A DNA stretch of 64,000 bases, taken from NCBI RefSeq assembly GCF_002531935.1, contig NZ_NWSV01000008.1, positions 62,001-126,000 on the forward strand, written 5' to 3'. How positions within the stretch are numbered: position 1 is the first letter of the stretch; each line of letters starts with the position of its first letter. The position numbers and the translations under genes were made by a program. The notes beneath the pieces were generated by a model. That model did no database searches, was not told where the DNA came from, and saw only the letters and a program-made list of their open reading frames with translations. Source of the stretch: Rhizobium chutanense. GTDB lineage: Bacteria > Pseudomonadota > Alphaproteobacteria > Rhizobiales > Rhizobiaceae. Below are positions 46,621 to 55,107 of the stretch, piece after piece.

Positions 46621-47691
46621 ATGGCCGAGATCGCCGCCATATCGATCGAAGCCGAAGCCGGGCGGGAGCGCTATCGTGCGCTTGCCCGGCGCAAGCTGCT
46701 GATCCTTTTCGCCATGACGGCCGCGCTCTGCCTGTCCTTCGCCGTCGATCTCGCCTGGGGCCCGGCCCGCTATAGCCTCGGTGAGGTCGTCTCCGCCCTC
46801 CTCGACCCAGCCTCCGTTTCCGATCAGATCCGCGCCGTCGTCTGGGACATCCGCATGCCGGTCGCCGTCATGGCGATCGTCGTCGGCGCCTCGCTCTCGG
46901 TCGCCGGCGCGCAGATGCAGACGATCCTCGCCAATCCGCTCGCCAGTCCCTTCACCTTAGGCATTTCGGCGGCGGCAAGCTTCGGCGCGGCGCTGGCGAT
47001 CGTCACCAGCGTTCCGCTTCTGCCCGTCGCGGCCGGCCTGCTGGTGCCGGTCAATGCCTTCGTCATGGCGCTGATCGCCACGCTCTTCATCCATTTCGTC
47101 TCGCAGGCCCGCGGCGTCTCGGTGCAGACGGTGGTGCTGCTCGGCATCGCCCTGGTCTTCACCTTCAACGCCGCCCTCGCCTTCCTGCAATATCTCGCCT
47201 CGGAACAGGCGCTGTCGGCCGTCGTCTTCTGGACGATGGGCAGCCTCACCAAGGCGACGTGGCCGAAGATCTGGGTGACGCTCGCCGTGCTGCTGGCAGC
47301 CCTGCCGCTCTTTGCCCGCAATGCCTGGGCGCTGACCACCATCCGCCTCGGCGAAGACAAAGCCGCAAGCTTCGGCGTCAATGTCCGCCGCATCCGGCTG
47401 GAAACCATGCTCGTCGTCTCGCTGCTGGCCGCAGTCCCCGTGAGCTTCGTCGGCACGATCGGCTTCGTCGGCCTCGTCGGCCCGCACATCGCCCGCATGA
47501 TCCTCGGCGAGGACCAGCGCTTCTTCCTGCCGGGCTCGATCCTCTCGGGCGCGCTGCTGCTGTCGCTGACCTCGATCGTCTCGAAGTCGATCATCCCGGG
47601 CGTCGTCTTCCCGATCGGCATCATCACCGCGCTGGTCGGCGTGCCCTTCTTCTTCTCGCTCATCCTCTCGAACAGGAGCCGGTCATGGTAG
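46621..47691 (+). CDS. FecCD-family ABC transporter permease
   Basis: This 356-residue inner-membrane permease has about 9-10 helices. FecCD/BtuC hallmarks are VVWDIRMPVAVMAIVVGASLSVAGAQMQTILANPLASPFTLGISAAASFGAALA (about 76-130) and FVGTIGFVGLVGPHIARMILGEDQRFFLPGS (about 278-308), which contains the ATPase-coupling helix. It works as a homodimer with the ATPase at 47685 and the binding protein at 45478. Its stop overlaps the ATPase start by 7 bases. Confidence 0.95.
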   Translation: MAEIAAISIEAEAGRERYRALARRKLLILFAMTAALCLSFAVDLAWGPARYSLGEVVSALLDPASVSDQIRAVVWDIRMPVAVMAIVVGASLSVAGAQMQTILANPLASPFTLGISAAASFGAALAIVTSVPLLPVAAGLLVPVNAFVMALIATLFIHFVSQARGVSVQTVVLLGIALVFTFNAALAFLQYLASEQALSAVVFWTMGSLTKATWPKIWVTLAVLLAALPLFARNAWALTTIRLGEDKAASFGVNVRRIRLETMLVVSLLAAVPVSFVGTIGFVGLVGPHIARMILGEDQRFFLPGSILSGALLLSLTSIVSKSIIPGVVFPIGIITALVGVPFFFSLILSNRSRSW

Positions 47692-48437
47692 CGCTTCAAC
47701 TGCAATCGGTCGGCGCCTATCACGGCCGCAAGCTCTTCGTCGAAGACGTGACGACGCCTGTCATGACATCGGGCGAGGTCGTCGCGGTCATCGGCCCGAA
47801 CGCCGCCGGCAAGTCGACGCTTTTCAAGCGTATCACCGGCCTGCTCAAGGGCCCGGGTCATGTCGTCGTCGAAGGCTCGAAGGCGAAGAACGCCATCAGC
47901 TATATGCCGCAGGATACCTCGGCCAATGCGGTGCTGACCGTCTACGAATCCATTCTTCTCGCCCGCAAGCAGGGCCAGTCCTGGGCCGTCGGCGACGGCG
48001 ACCTGCACTTTATCGACGAGATCATGGCAGCGCTCGACATATCAGCCATCGCCTTCCGCGACCTCGGCGCGCTCTCCGGCGGCCAGCGCCAGCTCGTCTC
48101 GATCGCCCAGGCGCTCGTCCGCGAGCCCGAAATCATGCTGATGGACGAACCCACCAGCGCCCTCGACCTCCACCGCCAGATCGAGGTGCTGGACTTCATG
48201 CGCCGCCGGGCCCGCGCCAAGGGCATGCTCGTCCTCATCGCTATCCATGACCTCAACCAGGCGCTGCGCTTCGCCGACAAGGTGCTGGTCATCGCCAACG
48301 GCCGCATGCGCGCCTGCGGCGCCCCAAGGGATGTGGTCACCGCGCAGATGCTGCGGGAGATCTACAGGGTCGAAGCCCGGGTGGAGAAATGCTCGCTGGA
48401 CCACGATCATGTGATCGTCGATGGGACGGCGCATTGA
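47685..48437 (+). CDS. Iron-type ABC transporter ATP-binding protein
   Basis: This 250-residue ATPase has Walker A VIGPNAAGKSTLF (about 36-48), Q-loop YMPQDTSAN, signature LSGGQRQLVSIAQAL, Walker B IMLMDEPTSALDLHRQ and H-loop IAIHDLNQAL. It belongs to the FepC/FecE group that energises FecCD permeases. AGGAG lies 8 bases before the ATG, within the 3' end of the permease gene, so translation is coupled. Confidence 0.95.
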   Translation: MVALQLQSVGAYHGRKLFVEDVTTPVMTSGEVVAVIGPNAAGKSTLFKRITGLLKGPGHVVVEGSKAKNAISYMPQDTSANAVLTVYESILLARKQGQSWAVGDGDLHFIDEIMAALDISAIAFRDLGALSGGQRQLVSIAQALVREPEIMLMDEPTSALDLHRQIEVLDFMRRRARAKGMLVLIAIHDLNQALRFADKVLVIANGRMRACGAPRDVVTAQMLREIYRVEARVEKCSLDHDHVIVDGTAH

Positions 48438-48467
48438 GCCGAGAGGCGGGTGCTCCGCCCTGCCCCG

Positions 48468-49418
48468 TCAGTCGATCAATCGCTGCGCGGTAAACTTGTC
48501 GGTCACAAGCATGTCGATGACCCCGACGCGGAGCGCGCCGGCGATCGCGTCGGTCTTTTTGGCTCCGCCGGCAAGAGCAATGACCCGGTCCACCCGTTCG
48601 AGATCCTCGAGCGGCAGCCCGATGACCCGATCATCAAGCGGCGTCTTGACCGGCTTGCCGTTTTTATCGAAGAAGCGAAGCGAGATATCGCCGACGGCGC
48701 CCGCTTCCGCGAGATCGGAGAGTTCGCGGGAGGAAAAGATGTTGCCGGAGCGGGCGAGAAGTTCGGACGGTTCGACGGCGCCGATGCCGACGATCGCCAG
48801 CGTTATGCTGCCGAACAGGTCCATCGTCTCGCGGACGAACGGGTCGGCCTGCATCAGAAGCTTTGCCTCCCTTGATGTGGTCACGCCCTGCACAGGCAGC
48901 AGTTTCGGCTCGGCGCCGGTCAGCCGCGCAAGCCGCGTGGTCAGCTGCGTCGCATGCGTCTGCACGGAAGGATCGCCCATGCCGCCAAGGGTCTGGACGA
49001 CGTATTTCACCTGAGCGCTCTTCGAAGGATGGATGTTCTCGACCATCTTGAAAATGGTCTGGCTCCAGCTCGAAACGCCGATGATCTCCCCTGGTGAAAG
49101 CGTCACCTCCAGCAGATGAGCCGCGGCCTCGCCGATGCGGGCCATGATGGCGCCGTCGCGATCTTCCGTGCACTCGACGACGATCGCCTCCGGCAGGCCG
49201 TATTTCTCGCGAAGCGCGCCCTCCAGCTCGCTATAGGTGCCGACGGGAGGGATCACGCTGGTTCTGACGATATCCTCGGCCTCGGCGCGCTTCAGCATGC
49301 GCGATACCGTCGCCTGCGACAGGCGAAGGTGCTCTGCGATCTCCGCCTGCCGCCGCCCCTCGATATGGTACATCTGGGCGACCCTTGAAATGAGGCGGAG
49401 TTCGTTGAGGCGAGTCAT
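48468..49418 (-). CDS. SorC/DeoR-type sugar-binding transcriptional regulator
   Basis: This 316-residue regulator has an N-terminal HTH (LISRVAQMYHIEGRRQAEIAEHLRLSQATVSRMLKRAEAEDIV, about 9-51) and a SorC effector-binding domain (about 60-315) containing LSPGEIIGVSSWSQTIFKMVE, TLGGMGDPSVQTHATQLT, DRVIGLPLEDLERVDRVIALAGGAKKTDAI. Such proteins bind phosphorylated sugars, so the FGGY kinase product is a plausible effector. It is last in the minus-strand transketolase-kinase operon; a palindrome (49432-49447) lies 14 bases before its start. Confidence 0.92.
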   Translation of the reverse strand: MTRLNELRLISRVAQMYHIEGRRQAEIAEHLRLSQATVSRMLKRAEAEDIVRTSVIPPVGTYSELEGALREKYGLPEAIVVECTEDRDGAIMARIGEAAAHLLEVTLSPGEIIGVSSWSQTIFKMVENIHPSKSAQVKYVVQTLGGMGDPSVQTHATQLTTRLARLTGAEPKLLPVQGVTTSREAKLLMQADPFVRETMDLFGSITLAIVGIGAVEPSELLARSGNIFSSRELSDLAEAGAVGDISLRFFDKNGKPVKTPLDDRVIGLPLEDLERVDRVIALAGGAKKTDAIAGALRVGVIDMLVTDKFTAQRLID

Positions 49419-49431
49419 CACTGATCCCAGA

Positions 49432-49447
49432 GTGAATTTTTATTCAC
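49432..49447. promoter_or_regulatory. Candidate SorC operator 1
   Basis: GTGAAT-TTTT-ATTCAC is a perfect dyad in the 21-base gap between the kinase and regulator genes, and it overlaps the kinase stop codon. Its half-site ATTC(A) is shared with the dyads at 52749-52786 and 52893-52904. Confidence 0.5.
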
Positions 49448-50906
49448 CTTTAGCCTGTGTTTGGCGAAACGTCGAGCGGGCGAGCGCATCATTCCAGCGA
49501 TCGAGAAGCCCCGCGCGGTCGACGGGTTGCGGCTCGATGATTTGAGTGTTTCGCGGCAACGCCGCGACAATGTCGAGATCGCTCCACAAGCCGAGCGACA
49601 GTCCCGCAAGATAGGCAGCGCCCAGGGCCGAGGCCTCGGGTGCTTCGCATTGGATCACCGGATGTTCGATGAGGTTCGACACACACTGCATCAGGAAGCG
49701 GTTCTGGCTCGGTCCGCCATCCACATAGAGCGCACCGAGTTCGCCGCCGCTCTGCGTCCGCATGGCCGCGATGACGTCATGCACCTGGAAAGCGATCGAA
49801 TCGGTCACCGACCGGGCCATTTGCGCCCGTGTCGTATTGAAGTTGATCTGCGAGAACAGCGCACGGGCATCGGAGTTCCAATAGGGTGCGCCCAGTCCCA
49901 CGAACGCCGGCACGAAGCCGGGCCCGCCCGGCGCGGCGCTCGCCGCAAGCTCGACCAGCGCCGCCACATCCGCCAGGCCGAGAATATCGGCCATCCAGGG
50001 AAGACTGGCGGCGCAAACGAGAATATTGCCTTCGAAAGCAAATGTCGGCTTTCCCCCGAGACGCCATGCGACGGTGGTCGTGACGCCGTTGCGTGGGGGA
50101 ATGAAGTGCGAGAGCGTCGTCATGACCGAAGAGCCGGTTCCGAAGGTCACCTTGCCGTCGCCCGGCTTGAAGGCTCCGTGACCGAAGAGGGCCGCATGGC
50201 TGTCGCCGATCGCGGCCATGATGGGCGTGCCGTCCGGCACCCCCGGCAACCCTTGCGTTCTGCCGAAATCGGCCGAGCTGTCGAGGACCTCGGGCAGCAG
50301 CGCGATATCGACGCCGAAAACATCGCCGAGTTCCTCGCTCCATCTCTGCTCCCTGAGATCGAACAACTGGCTCCTGGCGGCATTCGAGGCGTCGCAGGCA
50401 TGCCGGCGCCCGCCCGTCAGGCAGTGGACGAGCCAGCTGTCGATCGTTCCCAGCCGCACCGATCGCCCGGCCGCAATACGGTCGAGCAGCCAGCGGAATT
50501 TCGAACCCGGAAACATCGGATCCAATGGCAGGCCGGTCAGCGCCTGCACCCGGTCAAGTTGGCCTTCGGCAATCAGACGTTCGCAATCCTGCGCCGTTCG
50601 GCGGCACTGCCAGCTGACCACCGGCCCAAGCGCCTCGCCCGTATCGGCGTCCCAGGCGGTGACGGATTCGCGCTGGTTGGAAATGGCGACCGCCTCGACC
50701 GCCACCTCCGGGCCGGCCTTCAGGCAGGCGTCGACCGCTTCGCGGACCGAGGCGTAGAGCCGGCGCGGGTCCTGTTCGACCCAGCCCGGCTTCGGATAGG
50801 CGATGCCGACAGGCGCCGAACCTCTACCGACGATCTCTCCCTCCTCGGAAACGAGAACGGCCTTTGAATTGGTCGTGCCCTGGTCGATTGCCAGAATTGC
50901 CCGCAT
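49440..50906 (-). CDS. FGGY-family carbohydrate kinase
   Basis: This 488-residue sugar kinase has the N-terminal phosphate loop AILAIDQGTTNSKAVLV (about 3-19), WVEQDPRRLY, VSWQCRRTAQDCERL and the second-domain ATP motifs VTFGTGSSVMTT (about 254-265) and LYVDGGPSQNRFLMQ...EASALGAAYLAG (about 395-435). It sits between glycerol kinase and xylulokinase in appearance, so the substrate cannot be named from sequence. In context it probably phosphorylates a ketose for the adjacent split transketolase. It lies 67 bases after the transketolase C subunit and 21 before the regulator. Confidence 0.92.
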   Translation of the reverse strand: MRAILAIDQGTTNSKAVLVSEEGEIVGRGSAPVGIAYPKPGWVEQDPRRLYASVREAVDACLKAGPEVAVEAVAISNQRESVTAWDADTGEALGPVVSWQCRRTAQDCERLIAEGQLDRVQALTGLPLDPMFPGSKFRWLLDRIAAGRSVRLGTIDSWLVHCLTGGRRHACDASNAARSQLFDLREQRWSEELGDVFGVDIALLPEVLDSSADFGRTQGLPGVPDGTPIMAAIGDSHAALFGHGAFKPGDGKVTFGTGSSVMTTLSHFIPPRNGVTTTVAWRLGGKPTFAFEGNILVCAASLPWMADILGLADVAALVELAASAAPGGPGFVPAFVGLGAPYWNSDARALFSQINFNTTRAQMARSVTDSIAFQVHDVIAAMRTQSGGELGALYVDGGPSQNRFLMQCVSNLIEHPVIQCEAPEASALGAAYLAGLSLGLWSDLDIVAALPRNTQIIEPQPVDRAGLLDRWNDALARSTFRQTQAKGE

Positions 50907-50973
50907 TCCATCCTCCCGGATCAGGTGGCAGGCCGGGACGGCAAAAGCCGCCCGGCCGATCGCATGACCCCAG

Positions 50974-51930
50974 TTACTTGCGCCTGATCAGTGCCTGCGC
51001 GGCGTCGGCGATGGCCGACGGCGCCATTCCGAATTCGTCGAGCAGGAACTCTGCCGAACCGGTCGGAGCATAGACGCCGGGAACGCCGAGACGTTTCATC
51101 GGCACCGGGGCATTGTCGACCACCACTTCGGCGACCGCCGAACCCAGTCCGCCGAAGATCGAATGCTCTTCGGCCGTGACGATCGCTCCGGTTTCCCTCG
51201 CCGCGGCGATGATCGCCTCTTCGTCGATCGGGCGAACCGTTGCAAGGTTGAGCACTCTGGCATCGACGCCGCGCTCCGCAAGGATTTCGGCCGCCTTCAG
51301 AATGCGATGGGTCAAAGTGCCGTTGGCGATCAGGGTAACGTCTGAACCCTGGCGAAGAAGATTGGCCTTGCCAAGTTCGAACTGATGACCTTCCGGAAGC
51401 AGGTCGGGCACGCCGACCCGCGACAGGCGCAGGAAACAGGGCCCGTCATAGGTCGCGGCCCACGCAACGGCGGCAGCGGTTTCGATGCGGTCGCAAGGCG
51501 CAATCACCGGAAGATTGGGCAGCACCCGCGTCCAGGCAAAGTCTTCGATCGAGTGATGGGTCGGACCGAGTTCGCCATAGGCCATTCCGGAAGAAATGCC
51601 CACCAGCTTCACGTTGGCGTTCGAGTAGGAAATATCGGCCTTGATCTGCTCCAGCGACCGCCCGGTGAGAAACGGAGCTGCGGCGCAGACGAACGGAAGT
51701 CGTCCGCCGTTGGCAAGGCCAGCTCCGACGCCGACCATGTTCTGCTCTGCGATGCCGACATTGACGAGCCGCTCGGGAAATTTCGACTTGAAGCCGCCGA
51801 GCTTGGAGGAACCGACGGAGTCGTTGCAGACGGCAACGATCCTGTCGTTTTCGACGGCCAGCCGCTCCAGCGTGGCGGCGAATGCGTCGCGGCAATCATA
51901 GAGCTTGGGTGGGTTGATTGGCGCGTTCAT
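50974..51930 (-). CDS. Transketolase-like C-terminal subunit (pyrimidine-binding and C-terminal domains)
   Basis: This 318-residue protein corresponds to the second half of transketolase. The pyrimidine-binding domain (about 10-175) has the catalytic Glu in VNVGIAEQNMVGVGAGLA, plus FVCAAAPFLTGRSLEQIK and YGELGPTHHSIEDFAW. The C-terminal domain (about 190-315) has LIANGTLTHRILKAAEIL and VTAEEHSIFGGLGSAVAEV. It must pair with the N-subunit encoded immediately upstream (ATGA overlap, 51927-51930). GGAGG lies 7 bases before the ATG. Confidence 0.94.
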   Translation of the reverse strand: MNAPINPPKLYDCRDAFAATLERLAVENDRIVAVCNDSVGSSKLGGFKSKFPERLVNVGIAEQNMVGVGAGLANGGRLPFVCAAAPFLTGRSLEQIKADISYSNANVKLVGISSGMAYGELGPTHHSIEDFAWTRVLPNLPVIAPCDRIETAAAVAWAATYDGPCFLRLSRVGVPDLLPEGHQFELGKANLLRQGSDVTLIANGTLTHRILKAAEILAERGVDARVLNLATVRPIDEEAIIAAARETGAIVTAEEHSIFGGLGSAVAEVVVDNAPVPMKRLGVPGVYAPTGSAEFLLDEFGMAPSAIADAAQALIRRK

Positions 51931-52739
51931 GACAAGGCCTCCGACAATTCTGCCAATGCGATTTCGTATTGTTCCCTGCTCGGCACCTTGTGGTGCCAGT
52001 CGACCCGGTCCTGCATAAACGAGATCCCATGGCCCTTGTTGGTATGGGCGACGATGCAATGCGGTCTTGCGCCCCGGTGTTCGAGAGCAGGAACGATTTC
52101 GCTCATAGCGTTGCCGTTGATCTCGGTGACCTCCCAATCGAAGGCTTCGAGCTTCGGACGAAGCGGCGCGAGATCGTTGGTTTCGGCGAGTGCTGCGCCC
52201 TGCTGGAACCTGTTGTGGTCGATGACCAGCGTCAAGTTGTCGAGCTTGAACTGGGCTGCCGCCATGATCGCTTCCCAGTTGGAGCCCTCCTGCATCTCGC
52301 CGTCGCCGGTAACGACGTAGGTGTGAAATCCAGCGCCCGAGAGCTTGGCGGCTTTCGCCATTCCGACGGCGACCGGCAGACCATGGCCGAGCGGCCCGGT
52401 ATTGGTTTCGACGCCGGGAACCTTGTTGCAATTCGGATGCCCGTTCAGCCTCGAATGCGGCTGCAGGAAGGTGGAAATCTCCTCCTCCGGGATGAAGCCG
52501 CGTTTTGCGAGCGTCACATACAGAGCGCAGGCCGTATGTCCCTTGGAAAGCACGAACCTGTCGCGGTCGGGATGCTTGGGCTGATCCGGCCAGATATTCA
52601 GCACACGAAAATAGAGCGCCGTCAAAATGTCGATGACCGACATCTCGCCGCCGATATGGCCGGCGCCCGCTTCAAAGACCGCCTGAAGATCGCGCAATCG
52701 GATCTCGCGGGCGATGCGCTCAAGTTCTGTCGTATCCAT
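51927..52739 (-). CDS. Transketolase-like N-terminal subunit (thiamine-diphosphate-binding)
   Basis: This 270-residue protein corresponds to the first half of transketolase. It shows GAGHIGGEMSVIDILTALYF (about 25-44), SKGHTACALYVTLAKRG, NTGPLGHGLPVAVGMA and the ThDP motif VVTGDGEMQEGSNWEAIMAA (about 142-161, Asp and downstream N). Split transketolases of this type serve dedicated catabolic pathways rather than the main pentose phosphate pathway. It is first gene of the minus-strand operon, with GAGGAA before the ATG and an inverted repeat just upstream. Confidence 0.94.
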   Translation of the reverse strand: MDTTELERIAREIRLRDLQAVFEAGAGHIGGEMSVIDILTALYFRVLNIWPDQPKHPDRDRFVLSKGHTACALYVTLAKRGFIPEEEISTFLQPHSRLNGHPNCNKVPGVETNTGPLGHGLPVAVGMAKAAKLSGAGFHTYVVTGDGEMQEGSNWEAIMAAAQFKLDNLTLVIDHNRFQQGAALAETNDLAPLRPKLEAFDWEVTEINGNAMSEIVPALEHRGARPHCIVAHTNKGHGISFMQDRVDWHHKVPSREQYEIALAELSEALS

Positions 52740-52748
52740 CGATTCCTC

Positions 52749-52786
52749 GTGTGCATAAATATTCAGTCTTCAATATTTTTGCACAC
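52749..52786. promoter_or_regulatory. Candidate SorC operator 2 (long inverted repeat)
   Basis: GTGTGCATAAATATT (52749-52763) and AATATTTTTGCACAC (52772-52786) are 15-base arms differing at one position, with an 8-base spacer. The repeat starts 10 bases upstream of the transketolase N gene in the divergent promoter region. Confidence 0.6.
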
Positions 52787-52892
52787 AAAGCCGATTAGTC
52801 AAGCCCCTTAAGCCAAGCATCGGGAGCATGAGCCGGATGAAATCTTGTTGACAGCCGGAAAGCAAGTTGTTAATGAATTTTCCAGCAGGCAT

Positions 52893-52904
52893 GAATAATT
52901 ATTC
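52893..52904. promoter_or_regulatory. Candidate SorC operator 3
   Basis: GAATAATTATTC is a perfect 12-base palindrome 46 bases before the ABC permease start. It shares the ATTC/GAAT half-site with the dyad at 49432, suggesting a common regulator for both arms of the locus. Confidence 0.45.
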
Positions 52905-52950
52905 TATCCTGACCAAATATCGGATACAAGCCTACGCAGAGGGAGGAGCA

Positions 52951-53931
52951 ATGGTGGCGCTCGATATCAACGAACACAGGCTGTCGTCCGGTGCGTGGTT
53001 GAGCAAGCTCAAGGGAGCGACCGGCCCGCTCGTCGGACTGCTCGTGCTGTGCGTCTTTCTGAGCGTCAGCACGGATACGTTTCTTTCGGTTCGAAACGGC
53101 CTCAACATCCTCGACCAGATCACGGTTCTCGGCATCATGGCTGTGGGAATGACATTCGTCATCCTGATCGGCGGCATCGACCTCTCGGTCGGCTCGGCGC
53201 TCGCCCTGGCGATGATGGTCATGGGCTGGACCGCCAATGTCGCCGGCCTGCCGCTGCCCGTCGGGATCGCCTTTGCGCTGATCGCCTCGGCCGTATCAGG
53301 CCTGATCGTCGGGCTTCTGGTGACGCAGTTCAGGGTTCCGGCCTTTATCGCCACTCTGGCGATGATGTCGGCGGCCCGCGGCGTGGCCAACATGATCACG
53401 GACGGCCAGCAGATCGTCGGCTTCCCCGACTGGTTCATGATGCTGGCGATCGATCGCCATTTCGGCGTCATGACGGCTACGGTTTTCCTGATGCTGGCGG
53501 TGGTTCTGGCGGCCTGGCTGTTCCTGCACTTCCGCTCCGAAGGACGCATGCTCTATGCGGTCGGCGGAAACGCCGAAGTCGCGCGGCTCGCCGGTATCAA
53601 CGTCCCGCTGGTGACGATCGGCGTCTATGTCATGAGCGCCGTCCTTGCAGGACTTGCCGGCGTCGTGCTCGCCGCCCGGCTGGATTCCGTCCAACCGTCC
53701 AGTGGCCTGGGCTATGAACTCGATACCATCGCCGCGGTCGTCATCGGCGGGACGTCGCTCTCCGGCGGCGCCGGCGGCATCGGCGGAACGCTGATCGGCG
53801 TTCTGATCATCGGCGTGCTGCGCAACGGTCTCAACCTTCTCAACGTCTCGCCGTTCCTGCAGCAGGTGATCATCGGCATCGTCATCGTGCTTGCGGTCGG
53901 TGCGGAGACCATTCGCCGGCGTCGCGCCTGA
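52951..53931 (+). CDS. CUT2 sugar ABC transporter permease (RbsC-like)
   Basis: This 326-residue permease has about 8-10 helices. CUT2 hallmarks are GMTFVILIGGIDLSVGSALALAMM (about 68-92), VPAFIATLAMMSAARGVA and GYELDTIAAVVIGGTSLSGGAGGIGGTLIGVLIIGVLRNGLNLLNV (about 254-300). It imports a sugar or polyol with the binding protein and ATPase that follow. The ATG is chosen because GGAGGAG lies directly upstream; a longer open frame exists but lacks similarity. Gene order permease-binding protein-ATPase is unusual for CUT2 systems. Confidence 0.94.
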   Translation: MVALDINEHRLSSGAWLSKLKGATGPLVGLLVLCVFLSVSTDTFLSVRNGLNILDQITVLGIMAVGMTFVILIGGIDLSVGSALALAMMVMGWTANVAGLPLPVGIAFALIASAVSGLIVGLLVTQFRVPAFIATLAMMSAARGVANMITDGQQIVGFPDWFMMLAIDRHFGVMTATVFLMLAVVLAAWLFLHFRSEGRMLYAVGGNAEVARLAGINVPLVTIGVYVMSAVLAGLAGVVLAARLDSVQPSSGLGYELDTIAAVVIGGTSLSGGAGGIGGTLIGVLIIGVLRNGLNLLNVSPFLQQVIIGIVIVLAVGAETIRRRRA

Positions 53932-53938
53932 CGAGCAA

Positions 53939-53987
53939 GGTCCGCCGGTTGGCGGACCCGGAATTCCGCCCCGCAATGATGGGGCGG
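53939..53987 (+). repeat. Tandem hairpins between permease and binding-protein genes
   Basis: GGTCCGCC-GGTT-GGCGGACC (53939-53958) is followed by CCGCCCC/GGGGCGG around an 8-base loop (53966-53987). Neither has a T-run. Such hairpins often protect one part of a polycistronic mRNA, which would favour the binding protein. Confidence 0.6.
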
Positions 53988-54047
53988 ATCAATACCCCGA
54001 GGGGGAGGACATACCCGAGGGTTCCATCAAACAACGGAGGAAATACA

Positions 54048-54977
54048 ATGAAAATAGCGCGCACCATGCTCGCATCTGCCGCACTGCTCGGTCTCATGCT
54101 CGGTCCCGTACACGCGGCGGAACTGAAGAAGCTCGGCCTCGCCGTTGCCAATCTTCAGGCAAACTTCTTCAACCAGATCAAGCAATCGGTCGAGGCCGAA
54201 GCCAAGAAGCGCGGCATCGAAGTCATCACGGTCGACGCCAAGGGCGACGGGCCGACACAGGTCAACCAGATCCAGGATCTCCTGACCCAGAAAATCGACG
54301 CGCTGATCTACATCCCGGCCGGTGCGGCGGCTGCGACCGTTCCGGTCAAGCTCGCAAAGAGCGCCGGCATCCCGGTCGTAAACGTTGACCGCAACGCCGA
54401 AGGAGCACCGGGCGATACCTTTCTGGCAACCGATTCAGTCGCCTCTGCCAAGGCCGTGTGCGACTACATTCTCAAGGAAGCCGGCGGCAAGGGTAAGATG
54501 GTCATCATCCACGGCCAGAAGGGCACGACGCCGGAAGTCGATCGCTCGAAGGGCTGCGCCGAATCCCTCAAGGCCTATCCGGACGTGAAGGTCGTCGCCG
54601 AACAGTTCTCCAACATTTGGAGCCAGGACGAAGGCTTCCAGATCATGCAGAATATGCTGCAGGCAAACCCGGACGTTTCGATCGTGTTCGCCCAGGCCGA
54701 TGGTCTCGCCCTTGGCGCCGCCCAGGCGATCAAGGTCGCCAATCCGTCGCAGAAGATCGTGGTCGGCGGCTTCGATGGCGACACCGCAGCGCTCGAAGCC
54801 CTCAGCAAGGGTGTCTTCAACGTGACTGCGACGCAGCAGACGCAGAAGATGGGCCGCGATGCGGTTGAAAATGCCGCCAAGCTTGTCGCCGGAGAAAAGG
54901 TGCCGCCGGTCCAGCTCCTGGATGCCACGCTGACGACCAAGGAAAATGTGGCAGGCTTCATCGCCAACCATCCGTAA
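54048..54977 (+). CDS. CUT2 sugar ABC transporter substrate-binding protein
   Basis: This 309-residue protein has a signal peptide (MKIARTMLASAALLGLMLGPVHAA) and the type I periplasmic-binding fold (Peripla_BP_4): LGLAVANLQANFFNQIKQSVEAEA, VDAKGDGPTQVNQIQDLLTQKIDALIYIPAG (about 62-92), VVNVDRNAEG, HGQKGTTPEVDRSKGC and VVGGFDGDTAALEAL. It resembles ribose/xylitol-type binding proteins; the ligand is unknown. GGAGG lies 9 bases before the ATG. It is preceded by two mRNA hairpins. Confidence 0.94.
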   Translation: MKIARTMLASAALLGLMLGPVHAAELKKLGLAVANLQANFFNQIKQSVEAEAKKRGIEVITVDAKGDGPTQVNQIQDLLTQKIDALIYIPAGAAAATVPVKLAKSAGIPVVNVDRNAEGAPGDTFLATDSVASAKAVCDYILKEAGGKGKMVIIHGQKGTTPEVDRSKGCAESLKAYPDVKVVAEQFSNIWSQDEGFQIMQNMLQANPDVSIVFAQADGLALGAAQAIKVANPSQKIVVGGFDGDTAALEALSKGVFNVTATQQTQKMGRDAVENAAKLVAGEKVPPVQLLDATLTTKENVAGFIANHP

Positions 54978-54986
54978 CGCATCGGT

Positions 54987-55080
54987 CCGAAAATCGGAAT
55001 CGATTTTCGGAAAGCACGATGCGTAGATTCAAAGCGTTAGAGCGTCCTTTGTGCGTCCGAACGGACGCACGGCGCTCTAA
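54987..55080 (+). repeat. Palindromic repeat between binding-protein and ATPase genes
   Basis: Two hairpins occur: CCGAAAATCG-GAAT-CGATTTTCGG (54987-55010) and a long nested one with outer arms TTAGAGCG/CGCTCTAA and inner arms GTGCGTCCG/CGGACGCAC (55037-55080). The phrase AAAGCACGATGCGTAGATTC between them looks like dispersed rhizobial repeat sequence. Confidence 0.65.
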
Positions 55081-55107
55081 TGAACCAAGGTCTTGAGGAG
55101 GTGTGCC

